Assembly: GCA_029101305.1 (NCBI GenBank)
Contig: JAQXQS010000005.1
Coordinates: forward strand, 1 to 35,977
Direction of reading: 5' to 3'
Origin: Clostridia bacterium
Lineage (GTDB): Bacteria; Bacillota; Clostridia; Lachnospirales; Lachnospiraceae
DNA length: 35,977 nt
Below are positions 17,234 through 25,302 of the stretch, in pieces; position 1 is the stretch's first letter; the number at the start of each line of letters is the position of its first letter. A program made the translations under genes and the position numbers. Under the pieces are notes generated by a model, which was not told the DNA's origin, ran no database searches, and worked only from the letters and a program-made list of their open reading frames with translations.

Positions 17234-18059
17234 GAAGAGTGGCCTCCTTTCTTGCTGCAAAATCCGCGATGATCTGATCATATTCTTCCTGGGTAGGAAC
17301 CTTATGATGCCAGTTTGCCTTGTTCTCCATTACGGAAGAGCCGCAGCCTTTTACGGTATTTGCAATTACAGCGGTTGGTTTGCCTTTAACAGTTTTTGCT
17401 TCTTCAAAAGCAGCATTTAACTGGTCAATGTCATTACCATCTTTTACATCGATCACATGCCATCCGAAGGAACGGATACGCTCGCACAGATCATCATGTC
17501 CCATTACATCTTCTGTATTTCCGGAAATCTGAAGGCGGTTACGGTCAACGACTGCGCAAAGATTATCCAGTTTATACTGATGTCCAGCCATGAAGCCTTC
17601 CCATACAGAGCCTTCTGCCAGCTCACCATCACCCATTACGGTGTAAACACGGTAGTCTCTGTTGTCTTTTTTGCCAGCCAGAGCCATACCTACGCAGACC
17701 GGAAGTCCATGTCCAAGGGAACCAGAGTTCATCTCGATTCCTGGAAGCTTGTTGTTCGGGTGTCCGATATATTTAGAACCAAATTTAGAAAAATGCTCTT
17801 TTACATCTTCAAGATCCAGGAAGCCTTTTGCTGCAAGTACTGCATAATAAGCTTCTACAGAATGACCTTTGCTCAGTACGAAACGGTCACGGTTCGGGTC
17901 ATCCATGTTTTCCGGAGAGATGTTCATCTGGCAGAAATACAGGCTAATCAGAGTATCGATCACACTCATGTCACCGCCGATGTGTCCGCCCTTTCCGGCA
18001 ACGATGATATCTACAGTATCTTTTCTTAAATCAAAAGATTTTGCCTTTAAATTTTCCAT
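17226..18059 (-). CDS. Split transketolase, N-terminal (TPP-diphosphate-binding) subunit
   Basis: TPP-binding subunit of a two-gene transketolase, 277 residues. The TPP motif is GDGELAEGSVWEG followed by NLCAVVDRNRLQISG (about residues 146-183). The N-terminus shows the usual KGGHIGGDMS and SKGHS signatures with the conserved His. There are two candidate starts: 18065, whose ATG overlaps the isomerase stop as ATGA but has only 1 bp after the AGGTG site, and 18059, which has 7 bp. I prefer 18059 (MENLKAKSFDLRKD). It forms an operon with the isomerase upstream and the C-subunit downstream. Split transketolases are common in Clostridia. The operon placement suggests a specialised role separate from central metabolism; this is inferred. 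Confidence 0.92.
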   Translation of the reverse strand: MENLKAKSFDLRKDTVDIIVAGKGGHIGGDMSVIDTLISLYFCQMNISPENMDDPNRDRFVLSKGHSVEAYYAVLAAKGFLDLEDVKEHFSKFGSKYIGHPNNKLPGIEMNSGSLGHGLPVCVGMALAGKKDNRDYRVYTVMGDGELAEGSVWEGFMAGHQYKLDNLCAVVDRNRLQISGNTEDVMGHDDLCERIRSFGWHVIDVKDGNDIDQLNAAFEEAKTVKGKPTAVIANTVKGCGSSVMENKANWHHKVPTQEEYDQIIADFAARKEATLHE

Positions 18060-18061
18060 TC

Positions 18062-19462
18062 TCATTCACCTCTTAAATATGCTTTCACATCTTCTTCAAT
18101 AGGATCATATAAATCAGGAGTGATTCCCATATATTTGCATGCCTCATAAAGTACCGGAACTACATCCTTATGGATACCTACACAGTGATGGATGTATGGT
18201 CCCTCTACGATCTTGGCTTCCAGACGTTTGATGTTCTCTACCTCAACCCAGAGATAAGTTCCCATTCCTTTCGGTCCGTCAACGCCTTTGGCTTTTCCAA
18301 GAAGCATGGAGTACTCTCCGTTATCACCGTCGAAACGTGCCAGAGTTACTTCGCCATGTTTTGCTTCTGCTGTAATACTTCCCGGATGGCTGAATGCCAG
18401 CGGATAAGTAAGCTTCGGTGTCTCTTTTGCAACAGAGATCGGCCATGGTCCACAATGCTGAAGGAGCTCACCGTTCTCAATATCAGGATGACGGATGGTC
18501 CAGTCAGCGAAGAAGCTTCTGGTATCATCAAGTGCTGCTGCCTCAACAAGAAGAGCTGTAATAGCACCGTGGATATCTGTCTCGCAGACAACCGGGATTC
18601 CTTCTTCGTTCAGAAGGGCATTTGCTGCACATGGCATAATTCCGATTTCACTCTGTAACTGGTTCCAGCACTGGATTGCAGCTGCCTGGCAGCCATATTT
18701 TGTAATCAGGTTTTTCATAGCAACCTTAAGAGCTGCTACATTTTCAAGCTCGTTGTCTTTGATGCAGATTTCCATATGCTCGCGGCAGTATTCTACAACC
18801 TTGGCAACCTCTGTTCCTTCTGCTTTGGCTTTCTTCATCTCATCTGTCAGCTCTGGCATTGGGATCGGAGTCAGCTGGATGTTGAATTTCTCCAGAAGCT
18901 CACCCTCGTTGCACATGGTTGACCAGAACTCATATGGTCTTGTGGAAATCTGAAGGATTCTCATATTACGGAAGGTTTTTACTACATTACAGACAGCCAT
19001 GAAATCGCGAAGGCCACGCTCGAATACAGGGTCGTTCAGTCTGCAGTTGGTCATGTATGTAAATGGAACGCGGAATCTTCTAAGTACTTTACCTGTTGCG
19101 AAAAGTCCGCACTGTGTATCACGGAGACGTACGCCGTTCTCATCCGGACGCTCATCAAGAGGTCCCCACAGAAGAACCGGTACATTTAACTCTTTTGCAA
19201 GTCTTGCACACTCAAACTCTGTTCCGAAGTTACAGTGTGGAAGGAAAAGTCCGTCGATTTTCTCTTTTTTGAACTTCTCTGCGATCTTGATGCGGCCTGC
19301 CTCATCATACAGAAGTCCTTCATCATTTACATCTGTGATATCTACAAAATCAATTCCTAACTCTCTTAATCTGTCTGCAGTAAGTCCACGATACTTTACT
19401 GCATCTGGTGCACTGAAAATGCTTCGTCTGGTTGGCGCGTAGCCGATCTTAATGTTTGCCAT
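18062..19462 (-). CDS. L-fucose/L-arabinose isomerase family protein
   Basis: Probable aldose-ketose isomerase of the fucose-isomerase-related superfamily (COG2407-like), 466 residues. Recognisable features are the N-terminal NIKIGYAPTRRSIF, the RLAKELNVPVLLWGP stretch in the first Rossmann-like domain, and a C-terminal domain with LLQHCGPWPIS and HHCVGIHKDVV. Characterised relatives are Mn-dependent. The ATG at 19462 has AAGGAGG 8 bp upstream. It is the first gene of the isomerase/transketolase/kinase operon and lies divergent from lacI, with an operator-rich gap between them. The substrate is not an obvious rhamnose, fucose or arabinose, because the matching aldolase or epimerase is absent; a branched or rare pentose such as apiose fits the neighbours best. 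Family call is firm, substrate is inference. Confidence 0.85.
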   Translation of the reverse strand: MANIKIGYAPTRRSIFSAPDAVKYRGLTADRLRELGIDFVDITDVNDEGLLYDEAGRIKIAEKFKKEKIDGLFLPHCNFGTEFECARLAKELNVPVLLWGPLDERPDENGVRLRDTQCGLFATGKVLRRFRVPFTYMTNCRLNDPVFERGLRDFMAVCNVVKTFRNMRILQISTRPYEFWSTMCNEGELLEKFNIQLTPIPMPELTDEMKKAKAEGTEVAKVVEYCREHMEICIKDNELENVAALKVAMKNLITKYGCQAAAIQCWNQLQSEIGIMPCAANALLNEEGIPVVCETDIHGAITALLVEAAALDDTRSFFADWTIRHPDIENGELLQHCGPWPISVAKETPKLTYPLAFSHPGSITAEAKHGEVTLARFDGDNGEYSMLLGKAKGVDGPKGMGTYLWVEVENIKRLEAKIVEGPYIHHCVGIHKDVVPVLYEACKYMGITPDLYDPIEEDVKAYLRGE

Positions 19463-19581
19463 TCTGGGTGTCCTCCTTGTATTTTATAATTTTTATAGTT
19501 TCTGATTTTTAAGCTTCAATTGAATTTTTTTCTTGCAATTCATCTTTTTTGATACTTTCGTATTTGCTTTTCTTTGATTCT

Positions 19582-19610
19582 AGTATATGGCTCTTTGTAC
19601 TTTATTTCTA
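19582..19610 (-). promoter_or_regulatory. Candidate promoter of the isomerase operon
   Basis: Minus strand: -10 TATACT (19587-19582), 17-bp spacer, weak -35 TAGAAA (19610-19605), about 120 bp before the isomerase ATG. The -35 falls inside the palindrome at 19598-19624, so a protein bound there would directly block or recruit RNA polymerase. Confidence 0.4.
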
Positions 19611-19650
19611 TATAAAATAAAGTATTTTCCACTTTATTTTTACTTTATTT
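19598..19650. promoter_or_regulatory. Operator-like array: palindrome plus direct repeats of ACTTTATTT
   Basis: TACTTTATTT (19598-19607) and its perfect complement AAATAAAGTA (19615-19624) form a 27-bp palindrome with a 7-bp spacer. Two more direct copies of ACTTTATTT lie at 19631-19639 and 19642-19650, 11 bp apart, about one helical turn. The array is in the divergent lacI/isomerase gap. Likely binding sites for the LacI-type protein or another regulator; the binding protein is not known. Confidence 0.5.
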
Positions 19651-19662
19651 ATTGTGAATATA

Positions 19663-19692
19663 TTGTTTATTTTTCAATTAAGAAGTACAATA
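19663..19692 (+). promoter_or_regulatory. Candidate promoter of the lacI-type gene
   Basis: TTGTTT (19663-19668), 18-bp spacer, TACAAT (19687-19692), about 114 bp before the ATG. Downstream, in what would be the leader, are GCATCAA (19723-19729) with its complement TTGATGC (19767-19773), and a 10-bp direct repeat ATGCAACATA (19734 and 19770, 36 bp apart). These could serve autoregulation. A TTGACA at 19709-19714 has no good -10. Confidence 0.35.
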
Positions 19693-19805
19693 TATACAAT
19701 AATTCACTTGACAGATACGCCGCATCAACGAAATGCAACATATTTTGAAGGTTCGCTTTGAACAATTGATGCAACATAGTAAATTTCCCGGGAGGTGTCC
19801 ATAAA

Positions 19806-20813
19806 ATGTCCATTACCGCAAAAGAACTGGCCCAGAAGCTGAAGCTTTCCCAGACTGCCGTCTCCATGGCTCTCAATAACAAGCCCGGAGTCAGCACAGA
19901 AACCCGGCGTATGGTGGTGGAGGCAGCTGAGAAGTACGGCTATGACTTTACCAGACTTTCCTTAAAGAAAAATAAAGCAGGAAGTATTTACGCGGTAAGT
20001 TACCGTTCCCACAACGCCATTATGTCCTACTCTCCTATTTTTGACGCAATGGTAGAAGGAATGGAATCCATGGTCCAGAAGAATAACTACAAGCTGAAGG
20101 TGATCACCTTTTATGAAAAAAGAGACAATCTGGAACATTATCTGGAAGACCTTCGGACTACAGACTGCGTAGGACTTATCCTGTTTGGAACAGAAATGCG
20201 TGAAGAAATGGTACGTCCTTTCCTAAAGCTGCCTTTCCCGGTGGTAATCCTGGATGCCTATTTCGAGAATCTGGATTGTACCTATGTTGTTCCAAACAAC
20301 CGACAGGGTGCTTACCTGGCTACGGACTATCTCATCAGCCGTAGGATGAAGCAGCCAGGATATCTGCAGTCCACCTATCCGCTCCGGAACTTTTCCGAGC
20401 GTCTGGAGGGCTTCTACCATGCAGTCCATGATAATGGAATGTCACGCTCCCGCTGTGTCATTCACCAGCTTTCCCCTACCATCGACGGAGCAATGGCAGA
20501 TATGCTGGCTGTGATCGATCGTGGGGACGCACTGGCAGACTGCTATTTCGCAGACAATGACCTGATTGCTATCGGAACCATCAAAGCACTGAAGCTTCGT
20601 GGGTATAAAGTCCCGGAACAGATAGCGATCGTAGGCTTTGATAATATTTCAGAAGGCCGGATCATTGACCCTTCCCTTACCAGCATCAGTATCCCACGCC
20701 ATTATATGGGCCAGGTTGCCGCAAGGGAATTGTTGTCACAGATTGATGCCCCGCAGCAGCATACCTGTAAAATTGAAGTTTCGGCAAATTTGGTAAAGCG
20801 TTTCTCGGTTTAA
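19806..20813 (+). CDS. LacI-family transcriptional regulator
   Basis: DNA-binding repressor/activator of 335 residues. The N-terminal helix-turn-helix with hinge is SITAKELAQKLKLSQTAVSMALNNKPGVS (residues 2-30), followed by a periplasmic-binding-protein-like effector domain (about 62-335) ending with typical VGFDNISEGRIIDPSLTSI. The ATG at 19806 follows GGGAGG. It is transcribed divergently from the isomerase operon, separated by 343 bp rich in inverted and direct repeats, so it most likely controls that operon and itself in response to a sugar or sugar phosphate. The effector is unknown. Confidence 0.93.
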   Translation: MSITAKELAQKLKLSQTAVSMALNNKPGVSTETRRMVVEAAEKYGYDFTRLSLKKNKAGSIYAVSYRSHNAIMSYSPIFDAMVEGMESMVQKNNYKLKVITFYEKRDNLEHYLEDLRTTDCVGLILFGTEMREEMVRPFLKLPFPVVILDAYFENLDCTYVVPNNRQGAYLATDYLISRRMKQPGYLQSTYPLRNFSERLEGFYHAVHDNGMSRSRCVIHQLSPTIDGAMADMLAVIDRGDALADCYFADNDLIAIGTIKALKLRGYKVPEQIAIVGFDNISEGRIIDPSLTSISIPRHYMGQVAARELLSQIDAPQQHTCKIEVSANLVKRFSV

Positions 20814-20871
20814 AAATGCTGCATAAAAGCAGCTAAATCACAGAAATCCGAAATCTCGGGGTGAAATCATA

Positions 20872-20900
20872 CTGACAAATCTCTACATTTATGGTATACT
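20872..20900 (+). promoter_or_regulatory. Candidate sigma-A promoter of the LytTR gene
   Basis: CTGACA (20872-20877), exact 17-bp spacer, TATACT (20895-20900). The leader of about 120 nt contains a 7-bp inverted repeat AGATGTC/GACATCT (20922-20928 and 20950-20956). Good match to consensus. Confidence 0.6.
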
Positions 20901-21026
20901 TATGCTGTTGCCTACCGTTACAGATGTCGGATACACAATATCATTCCCTGACATCTTATCATAAACGAAACAGGCATGTCTGCTTACGCAGATATCACCA
21001 TAAAGGAAAGTCGGGAGGGATATTTA

Positions 21027-21728
21027 ATGGATGAAAAAATTCTGAAATTCTTTAAAAAGCATAAGATCCATATCAATGATATCAAATATCTGCTTAGACA
21101 GGAGAATAAGACTTGCATTTACATGAAAGACGGACGTATCGTAAGAACCTTCATCACAGTCAAGGATCTGTATGATGTCCTGATACCTTATGACTATCTT
21201 TCCATAAATAAGGGCACTGTTGTCGCCAGAAACCAGATCGACCACATAGAAAACTGCACCTACTATATGCGGGATGGTCTCCGTCTCGAGGGGCGTAAAC
21301 GAGGTGCTGCCACCCATAAGCTTTTAAACAAATCCCTTCACCAGGATCTTTCCAAAATTGCTTCCACCAATATCCGTACCCGTTTTTCGGTGCTGGACAA
21401 TATGCCGCTGGCATTTTGTGTGATCGAGCTTATTTTCAATCAAGGGGGAACCGGTATCGATTTCGTCTTCCGTTATTGTAATAAAGAATTGCTCCGTCTG
21501 GAAAAATTGACTGCAAATGACATAGTCGATCAGTCCTTCTATCAGGTATTTCCAGATGGCGACCGCAAGCTTCTTGCCACCTACACAGATGTAGCGGTAA
21601 ATGGCGGGAAATGCCATATGCACACTTACAGCTCCCACATCGGCAAAAATATTCTCATCAAGGCCTTCCAGCCCCTGGAGAATTTCTGTGCATGCGTATT
21701 GATCCCAGAAAGCGAAATGGCAGAATAA
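21027..21728 (+). CDS. LytTR DNA-binding domain protein with C-terminal PAS-like domain
   Basis: A 233-residue probable transcription regulator. The N-terminal ~105 residues (INDIKYLLRQENKTCIYMKDGRIV ... LYDVLIPYDYLSINKGTVVARNQIDHIE) match a LytTR DNA-binding domain, with the usual pattern of a short reading-head strand, a self-recognition region and a final strand. Residues about 130-230 look like a PAS fold (VLDNMPLAFCVIEL ... FRYCNKELLRLEKLTANDIVDQSFYQVFP). The usual N-terminal receiver is absent, so this is not a classical two-component partner; the PAS part may bind a small ligand. I choose ATG 21027 because GGGAGGG sits just before it; an in-frame upstream start at 20976 lacks such a site. 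It is convergent with the response regulator at 21759-23318 and shares a terminator hairpin. Confidence 0.75.
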   Translation: MDEKILKFFKKHKIHINDIKYLLRQENKTCIYMKDGRIVRTFITVKDLYDVLIPYDYLSINKGTVVARNQIDHIENCTYYMRDGLRLEGRKRGAATHKLLNKSLHQDLSKIASTNIRTRFSVLDNMPLAFCVIELIFNQGGTGIDFVFRYCNKELLRLEKLTANDIVDQSFYQVFPDGDRKLLATYTDVAVNGGKCHMHTYSSHIGKNILIKAFQPLENFCACVLIPESEMAE

Positions 21729-21758
21729 CCCGAAGGTTCTTCTGCCACTTCTTTTTAT
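21718..21758 (+). terminator. Terminator of the LytTR gene, overlapping its stop
   Basis: TGGCAGAA (21718-21725) pairs with TTCTGCCA (21740-21747), with an inner ACC/GGT stem around a CGAA tetraloop, followed by CTTCTTTTT. The stem begins inside the last codons of the gene. It ends right at the stop of the convergent response regulator gene. Confidence 0.8.
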
Positions 21759-23318
21759 TTACTGATTCTGGCTGTTTCTATACTGTTCTGGTGTAATTCC
21801 TTCTATTTTTTTAAATACCCTGAAGAAATACTTCACATTTTCATAGCCTACCGCCTGTGCGATCTGATACATCTTTTTGCTGGTGCCTCTCAACAGCTCT
21901 TTTGCATGGCTGACGCGGACCAGGTTTACATAATCCACAAAACTGATTCCCATCCGCGCTTTAAACGCAGAACTGAGATAACTTCTGTTCAGACGGAATA
22001 ATGACGCAACAAATTCCTGGGTCAGATCTTTTTCATAATGCAGGTCAATATAATTTTTCACATTTTCCAGAACGTCCTTCTCCGAATAAAATCCAGCATT
22101 CTCAAATGCCATAGACATATTTTTGAAAATCTGTTCAAAATACTCCTCCAGTTCCTGGAAACGGAAAATAAGATTCAGGTTGCTGATCAGATTCAGGCTT
22201 GTAGCGGCACTTTTGTGCACCTGCAAATCCCGCGGAAGGGATTTTTTCAAGATCTCCGCGATTTCCAGACAGTATTCTTTTGCGTCCTTCAGACTGCATT
22301 TCTCATTTCTTGCAAAATAATGAAATAATTCCGGGAACACCGCCTCCACTTCACTGGTTCTTCCAGATTCTACCAGAAACAGAAACTGCTCCAGCTTAGG
22401 CCATTCCAGTGTACAGTTCTCCTGCGTCTTTTCTTCAAAAAACAGGTAATCCCTTTTCATCCCCAGAGTCATCTGATTCAGTGCCTGCAGAGACTGTGAA
22501 TATGCCCGGTTCAGCTGCGTGAAACTTTCCTGTACCTGACTGATTCCATAAAAAGGTTCAATCCGAAGGCTTTCCAGAAAACAATCCAGAAGGTTTTTTA
22601 TCTGAAGGATTTCCTCTTCTTTCACCTCTTTTTCCCTCGGGAAAAACAGCAATAGAAAATACAGATTCTCGATATTGTCCCTGGCAAGCAGAATCGTCTC
22701 TGCTTCCACCTCCCGCATAGTCAGAAATTCTGTCAATGCTTTCTCTCTTGTTTTACCAGATAACGTGACTGTCATTACTGCAAACCGGTGATCTTCCTTA
22801 AGTCTGCACATCTTGCGGGAACTGAATACCGGCATTTCCTTGCCTTCGCCAAACAATGCATTGCGAAGTATCTGCCTGTCATACTCATACTTCAGGCTTT
22901 CCTTTTCCTGCTCATCCAATGTTAATTTTTCATGTAGGCTTTTCTGGTTTTTCAAAAGCCGGACTGCTTTGTTCACAGCGTTCCAAAGAGTTTCCTGACT
23001 GAAGGGCTTCACTATGTAATCCAGTGTATTGGCGCGAAGGGCCTCCTTGGCATAATCGAAATCTTTATATCCGCTGATCACAATAATATATTTCTCCGGA
23101 TATTGGGTAGACAGAACCGGCAAAAGCTGGGTTCCGTCCATGATCGGCATTTTCATATCTGTGATAATAAAATCCGGATTCTTTTCCTCAATCAGTTCCA
23201 GCGCGCTTTTTCCATTGGAAGCCTGGGCAACGCATGTAACATCTGGATAATTTTCCAGTTTTTTCACCGTTCCACGACGGATCAGCGGTTCATCATCGAT
23301 TACAATATAAGTATACAT
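21759..23318 (-). CDS. AraC-type response regulator (YesN-like), second pair
   Basis: Response regulator of 519 residues, longer than the one at 3396-4469. Receiver domain at residues 1-120 with DDEP near 8-11, phospho-acceptor Asp54 in DFIITDMKMPIMDG and VKPF as the switch Lys motif. A long middle region (about 130-410) of unknown role resembles the extended linker of YesN proteins. The C-terminal AraC helix-turn-helix (about 415-515) contains LTQEFVASLFRLNRSYLSSAFKARMG and MYQIAQAVGYENVKYFFRVFKK. I choose MYTYIVIDDEP at 23318 over an in-frame ATG at 23348, since it matches the canonical receiver start and has a GGAAGGAAG region upstream. Its partner kinase is 110 bp upstream. Likely targets are the divergent binding-protein gene and the rhamnosidase beyond it. 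Confidence 0.9.
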   Translation of the reverse strand: MYTYIVIDDEPLIRRGTVKKLENYPDVTCVAQASNGKSALELIEEKNPDFIITDMKMPIMDGTQLLPVLSTQYPEKYIIVISGYKDFDYAKEALRANTLDYIVKPFSQETLWNAVNKAVRLLKNQKSLHEKLTLDEQEKESLKYEYDRQILRNALFGEGKEMPVFSSRKMCRLKEDHRFAVMTVTLSGKTREKALTEFLTMREVEAETILLARDNIENLYFLLLFFPREKEVKEEEILQIKNLLDCFLESLRIEPFYGISQVQESFTQLNRAYSQSLQALNQMTLGMKRDYLFFEEKTQENCTLEWPKLEQFLFLVESGRTSEVEAVFPELFHYFARNEKCSLKDAKEYCLEIAEILKKSLPRDLQVHKSAATSLNLISNLNLIFRFQELEEYFEQIFKNMSMAFENAGFYSEKDVLENVKNYIDLHYEKDLTQEFVASLFRLNRSYLSSAFKARMGISFVDYVNLVRVSHAKELLRGTSKKMYQIAQAVGYENVKYFFRVFKKIEGITPEQYRNSQNQ

Positions 23319-23428
23319 CCTGTTCTCTTCCTTCCTGTCAGCTCTCATCGTTTATCTGTCCGGCACTTATCGGCCTTTTTCCGGCACATTACCAGGCAAT
23401 TTCCAACCTCTTTTTCCATCTATCGCAA

Positions 23429-25153
23429 TTACTTCCCATCCTCAATCTCCGGGATCCGTATCTGCACAGTAGTTCCCTTGTCCTGCTCACTGGTAATTTC
23501 TAATCCGTAATCATCCCCATAATACAGCCTGATACGGGAATTAATATTTTTCAGTCCGATACTTCCGTTTTCTCTCTGGTTTAATTCCTGGAACTTTGGT
23601 TTCCCAGCCAGCATCTGCTGAAGATTTTCAAGCTTTTCCCGGGGAATTCCCACTCCATCATCCTTTACAGAAAAGCAGATTACTTTCCCCTGTTTCCGGG
23701 CTGACAGCCAGATCGTACTCCCTGCATTGCAATGAAGCAGTCCGTGATACAGGGCATTTTCCACCAATGGCTGAAGAATCAGTTTCAGTATCCTGCAAGA
23801 AAGCAGCTTCTCCGGAACATCCAGCTGAAATGAGAATCCATTATCGAAACGGATCTGCTGAATGGCAACAAAATTCTGCACATGAGCCAGTTCTTTTTCC
23901 AGAGGTACAAGTGCACCCTTGGTCTTGATACTATATCGGAACATATCCCCCAGCGCCAGTGCCATTACGGAAATGTCCCTGGAGCCTTCAATTTCTGCCA
24001 GACTGTTGATTGCCTCCAACGTATTATAAAGAAAATGGGCATTGATCTGGGACTCCAATGCTTTCATCTGGGTATCCATGAGGACGATTTTATTCTCATA
24101 CTCAGATTTTATGTACCGGTTATTCTCCTCCAGCATCGTCCGGTATTGATTATATAATGTCCCGATCTCGTCCGTCCGGTTCAGATAGGGAGATTCCACG
24201 ATCCGGTGCTTTTCTCTTGGATGTGCCATGATCCGGCTCAGTGCTGTGATCGGTTCCGTCAGATAACGGGCCAGGAAATAGGCCAGAATAATAAACATAA
24301 TAAAAAATACTGCCAGAACCGAAATCATCTCAAGCAATGTGATTCTGAAATCTGAATCCAGGCTTGCTTTGTCAAAAACAGCTGTAAGTGTCAGTCCATC
24401 TTCCGAAATTTCTCTTTCGTATTCAATTTTTTGCTTCTTTTCCCCTGCAGAACCGCTCTGGTATATCACTTCTCCATCTCTGCTCACACAGAATTCTGCG
24501 GAGTCAGGAAGCACATTTATCTGATCCAGCGAAAAAATTTCCGGCGCACAGTTCACATACAGCACGCCCAGAAAGTCTCTGGAATATACATCATAGATAC
24601 ACATGGAAAAAGACACAGAAGGAGTGTCGTTCAGCAGATAGTCCCGTTCTCTGGTTCCCTCCACATATATTTTCCCCTTTAATGCCAGAGTGTTTTCATA
24701 CCATTCTTCCCCTTTCGGATCATAATCACTGTAGACATCCACTCCGTTTCCATAGCCTTGGCCCAGCACAACGCCAGATGGGGTAAAAATAAAAATACCA
24801 TTTACATTTTCTGTGGAAAAAGTGAAATCCTGAAAGGTGTATTTCATATTCTGGTTTGCTTCATAAATATCCCGGTCTGTATAGGATTCTTCTGAACCGG
24901 TAAATTTGCGCAGTTCCTGTATCAGCGTTTCCTCATTCGGTGATGTATACTGGACGATTTCCAGAATATGCTGCATCCCTTTCAGCACAGAGGTGGTCTC
25001 TTCCACTGCCTGTTCCATAATATTAGAAGATGTCTCTGTAATCCTGGCATTGGACAGTCTTGTATAATTTGTGTACGCAATATAGGAAAAAAGCAGCATA
25101 GGCACCACAGCCAGTGCGGAAAAAATAAGAAAAAAGCGAGTTTTCAGTTTCAT
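23429..25153 (-). CDS. Sensor histidine kinase (YesM-like), second pair
   Basis: Membrane sensor kinase of 574 residues with helix 1 near residues 5-27, an extracellular region of about 240 residues, helix 2 near 271-297 and a HAMP segment. The phospho-acceptor His373 lies in ALESQINAHFLYNTL, where most homologues have Pro before the His and this one has Ala. The HATPase part shows the N box (NALYHGLL), VKDDGVGIP, and IGLKNINSRI. The ATG at 25153 follows AAAGGAG. It is divergent from an orphan solute-binding protein (25303-26556). Because no permease is near that binding protein, the protein may present sugar to this kinase; this is an inference from gene order. Confidence 0.92.
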   Translation of the reverse strand: MKLKTRFFLIFSALAVVPMLLFSYIAYTNYTRLSNARITETSSNIMEQAVEETTSVLKGMQHILEIVQYTSPNEETLIQELRKFTGSEESYTDRDIYEANQNMKYTFQDFTFSTENVNGIFIFTPSGVVLGQGYGNGVDVYSDYDPKGEEWYENTLALKGKIYVEGTRERDYLLNDTPSVSFSMCIYDVYSRDFLGVLYVNCAPEIFSLDQINVLPDSAEFCVSRDGEVIYQSGSAGEKKQKIEYEREISEDGLTLTAVFDKASLDSDFRITLLEMISVLAVFFIMFIILAYFLARYLTEPITALSRIMAHPREKHRIVESPYLNRTDEIGTLYNQYRTMLEENNRYIKSEYENKIVLMDTQMKALESQINAHFLYNTLEAINSLAEIEGSRDISVMALALGDMFRYSIKTKGALVPLEKELAHVQNFVAIQQIRFDNGFSFQLDVPEKLLSCRILKLILQPLVENALYHGLLHCNAGSTIWLSARKQGKVICFSVKDDGVGIPREKLENLQQMLAGKPKFQELNQRENGSIGLKNINSRIRLYYGDDYGLEITSEQDKGTTVQIRIPEIEDGK

Positions 25154-25181
25154 ATGTGGCTCCTTTAATCCAAATCTGTTG

Positions 25182-25210
25182 TTTACAAATTTCGGGAGAA
25201 CTTTTATACT
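25182..25210 (+). promoter_or_regulatory. Sigma-A-like promoter of the orphan binding-protein gene
   Basis: TTTACA (25182-25187), exact 17-bp spacer, TATACT (25205-25210). The transcript would begin near 25217, giving an ~86-nt leader with a small ATCAG/CTGAT hairpin. The same 149-bp gap must also hold the minus-strand promoter of the sensor kinase, which I cannot place with confidence. Confidence 0.6.
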
Positions 25211-25302
25211 TTATAAATAATAACATCAGTGTCTCCGCTGATTTAATTGTTTAGAGCCATATTATCACAACTTTCTTCAATTTGGTAGTGAAAGGATTTT
25301 TT

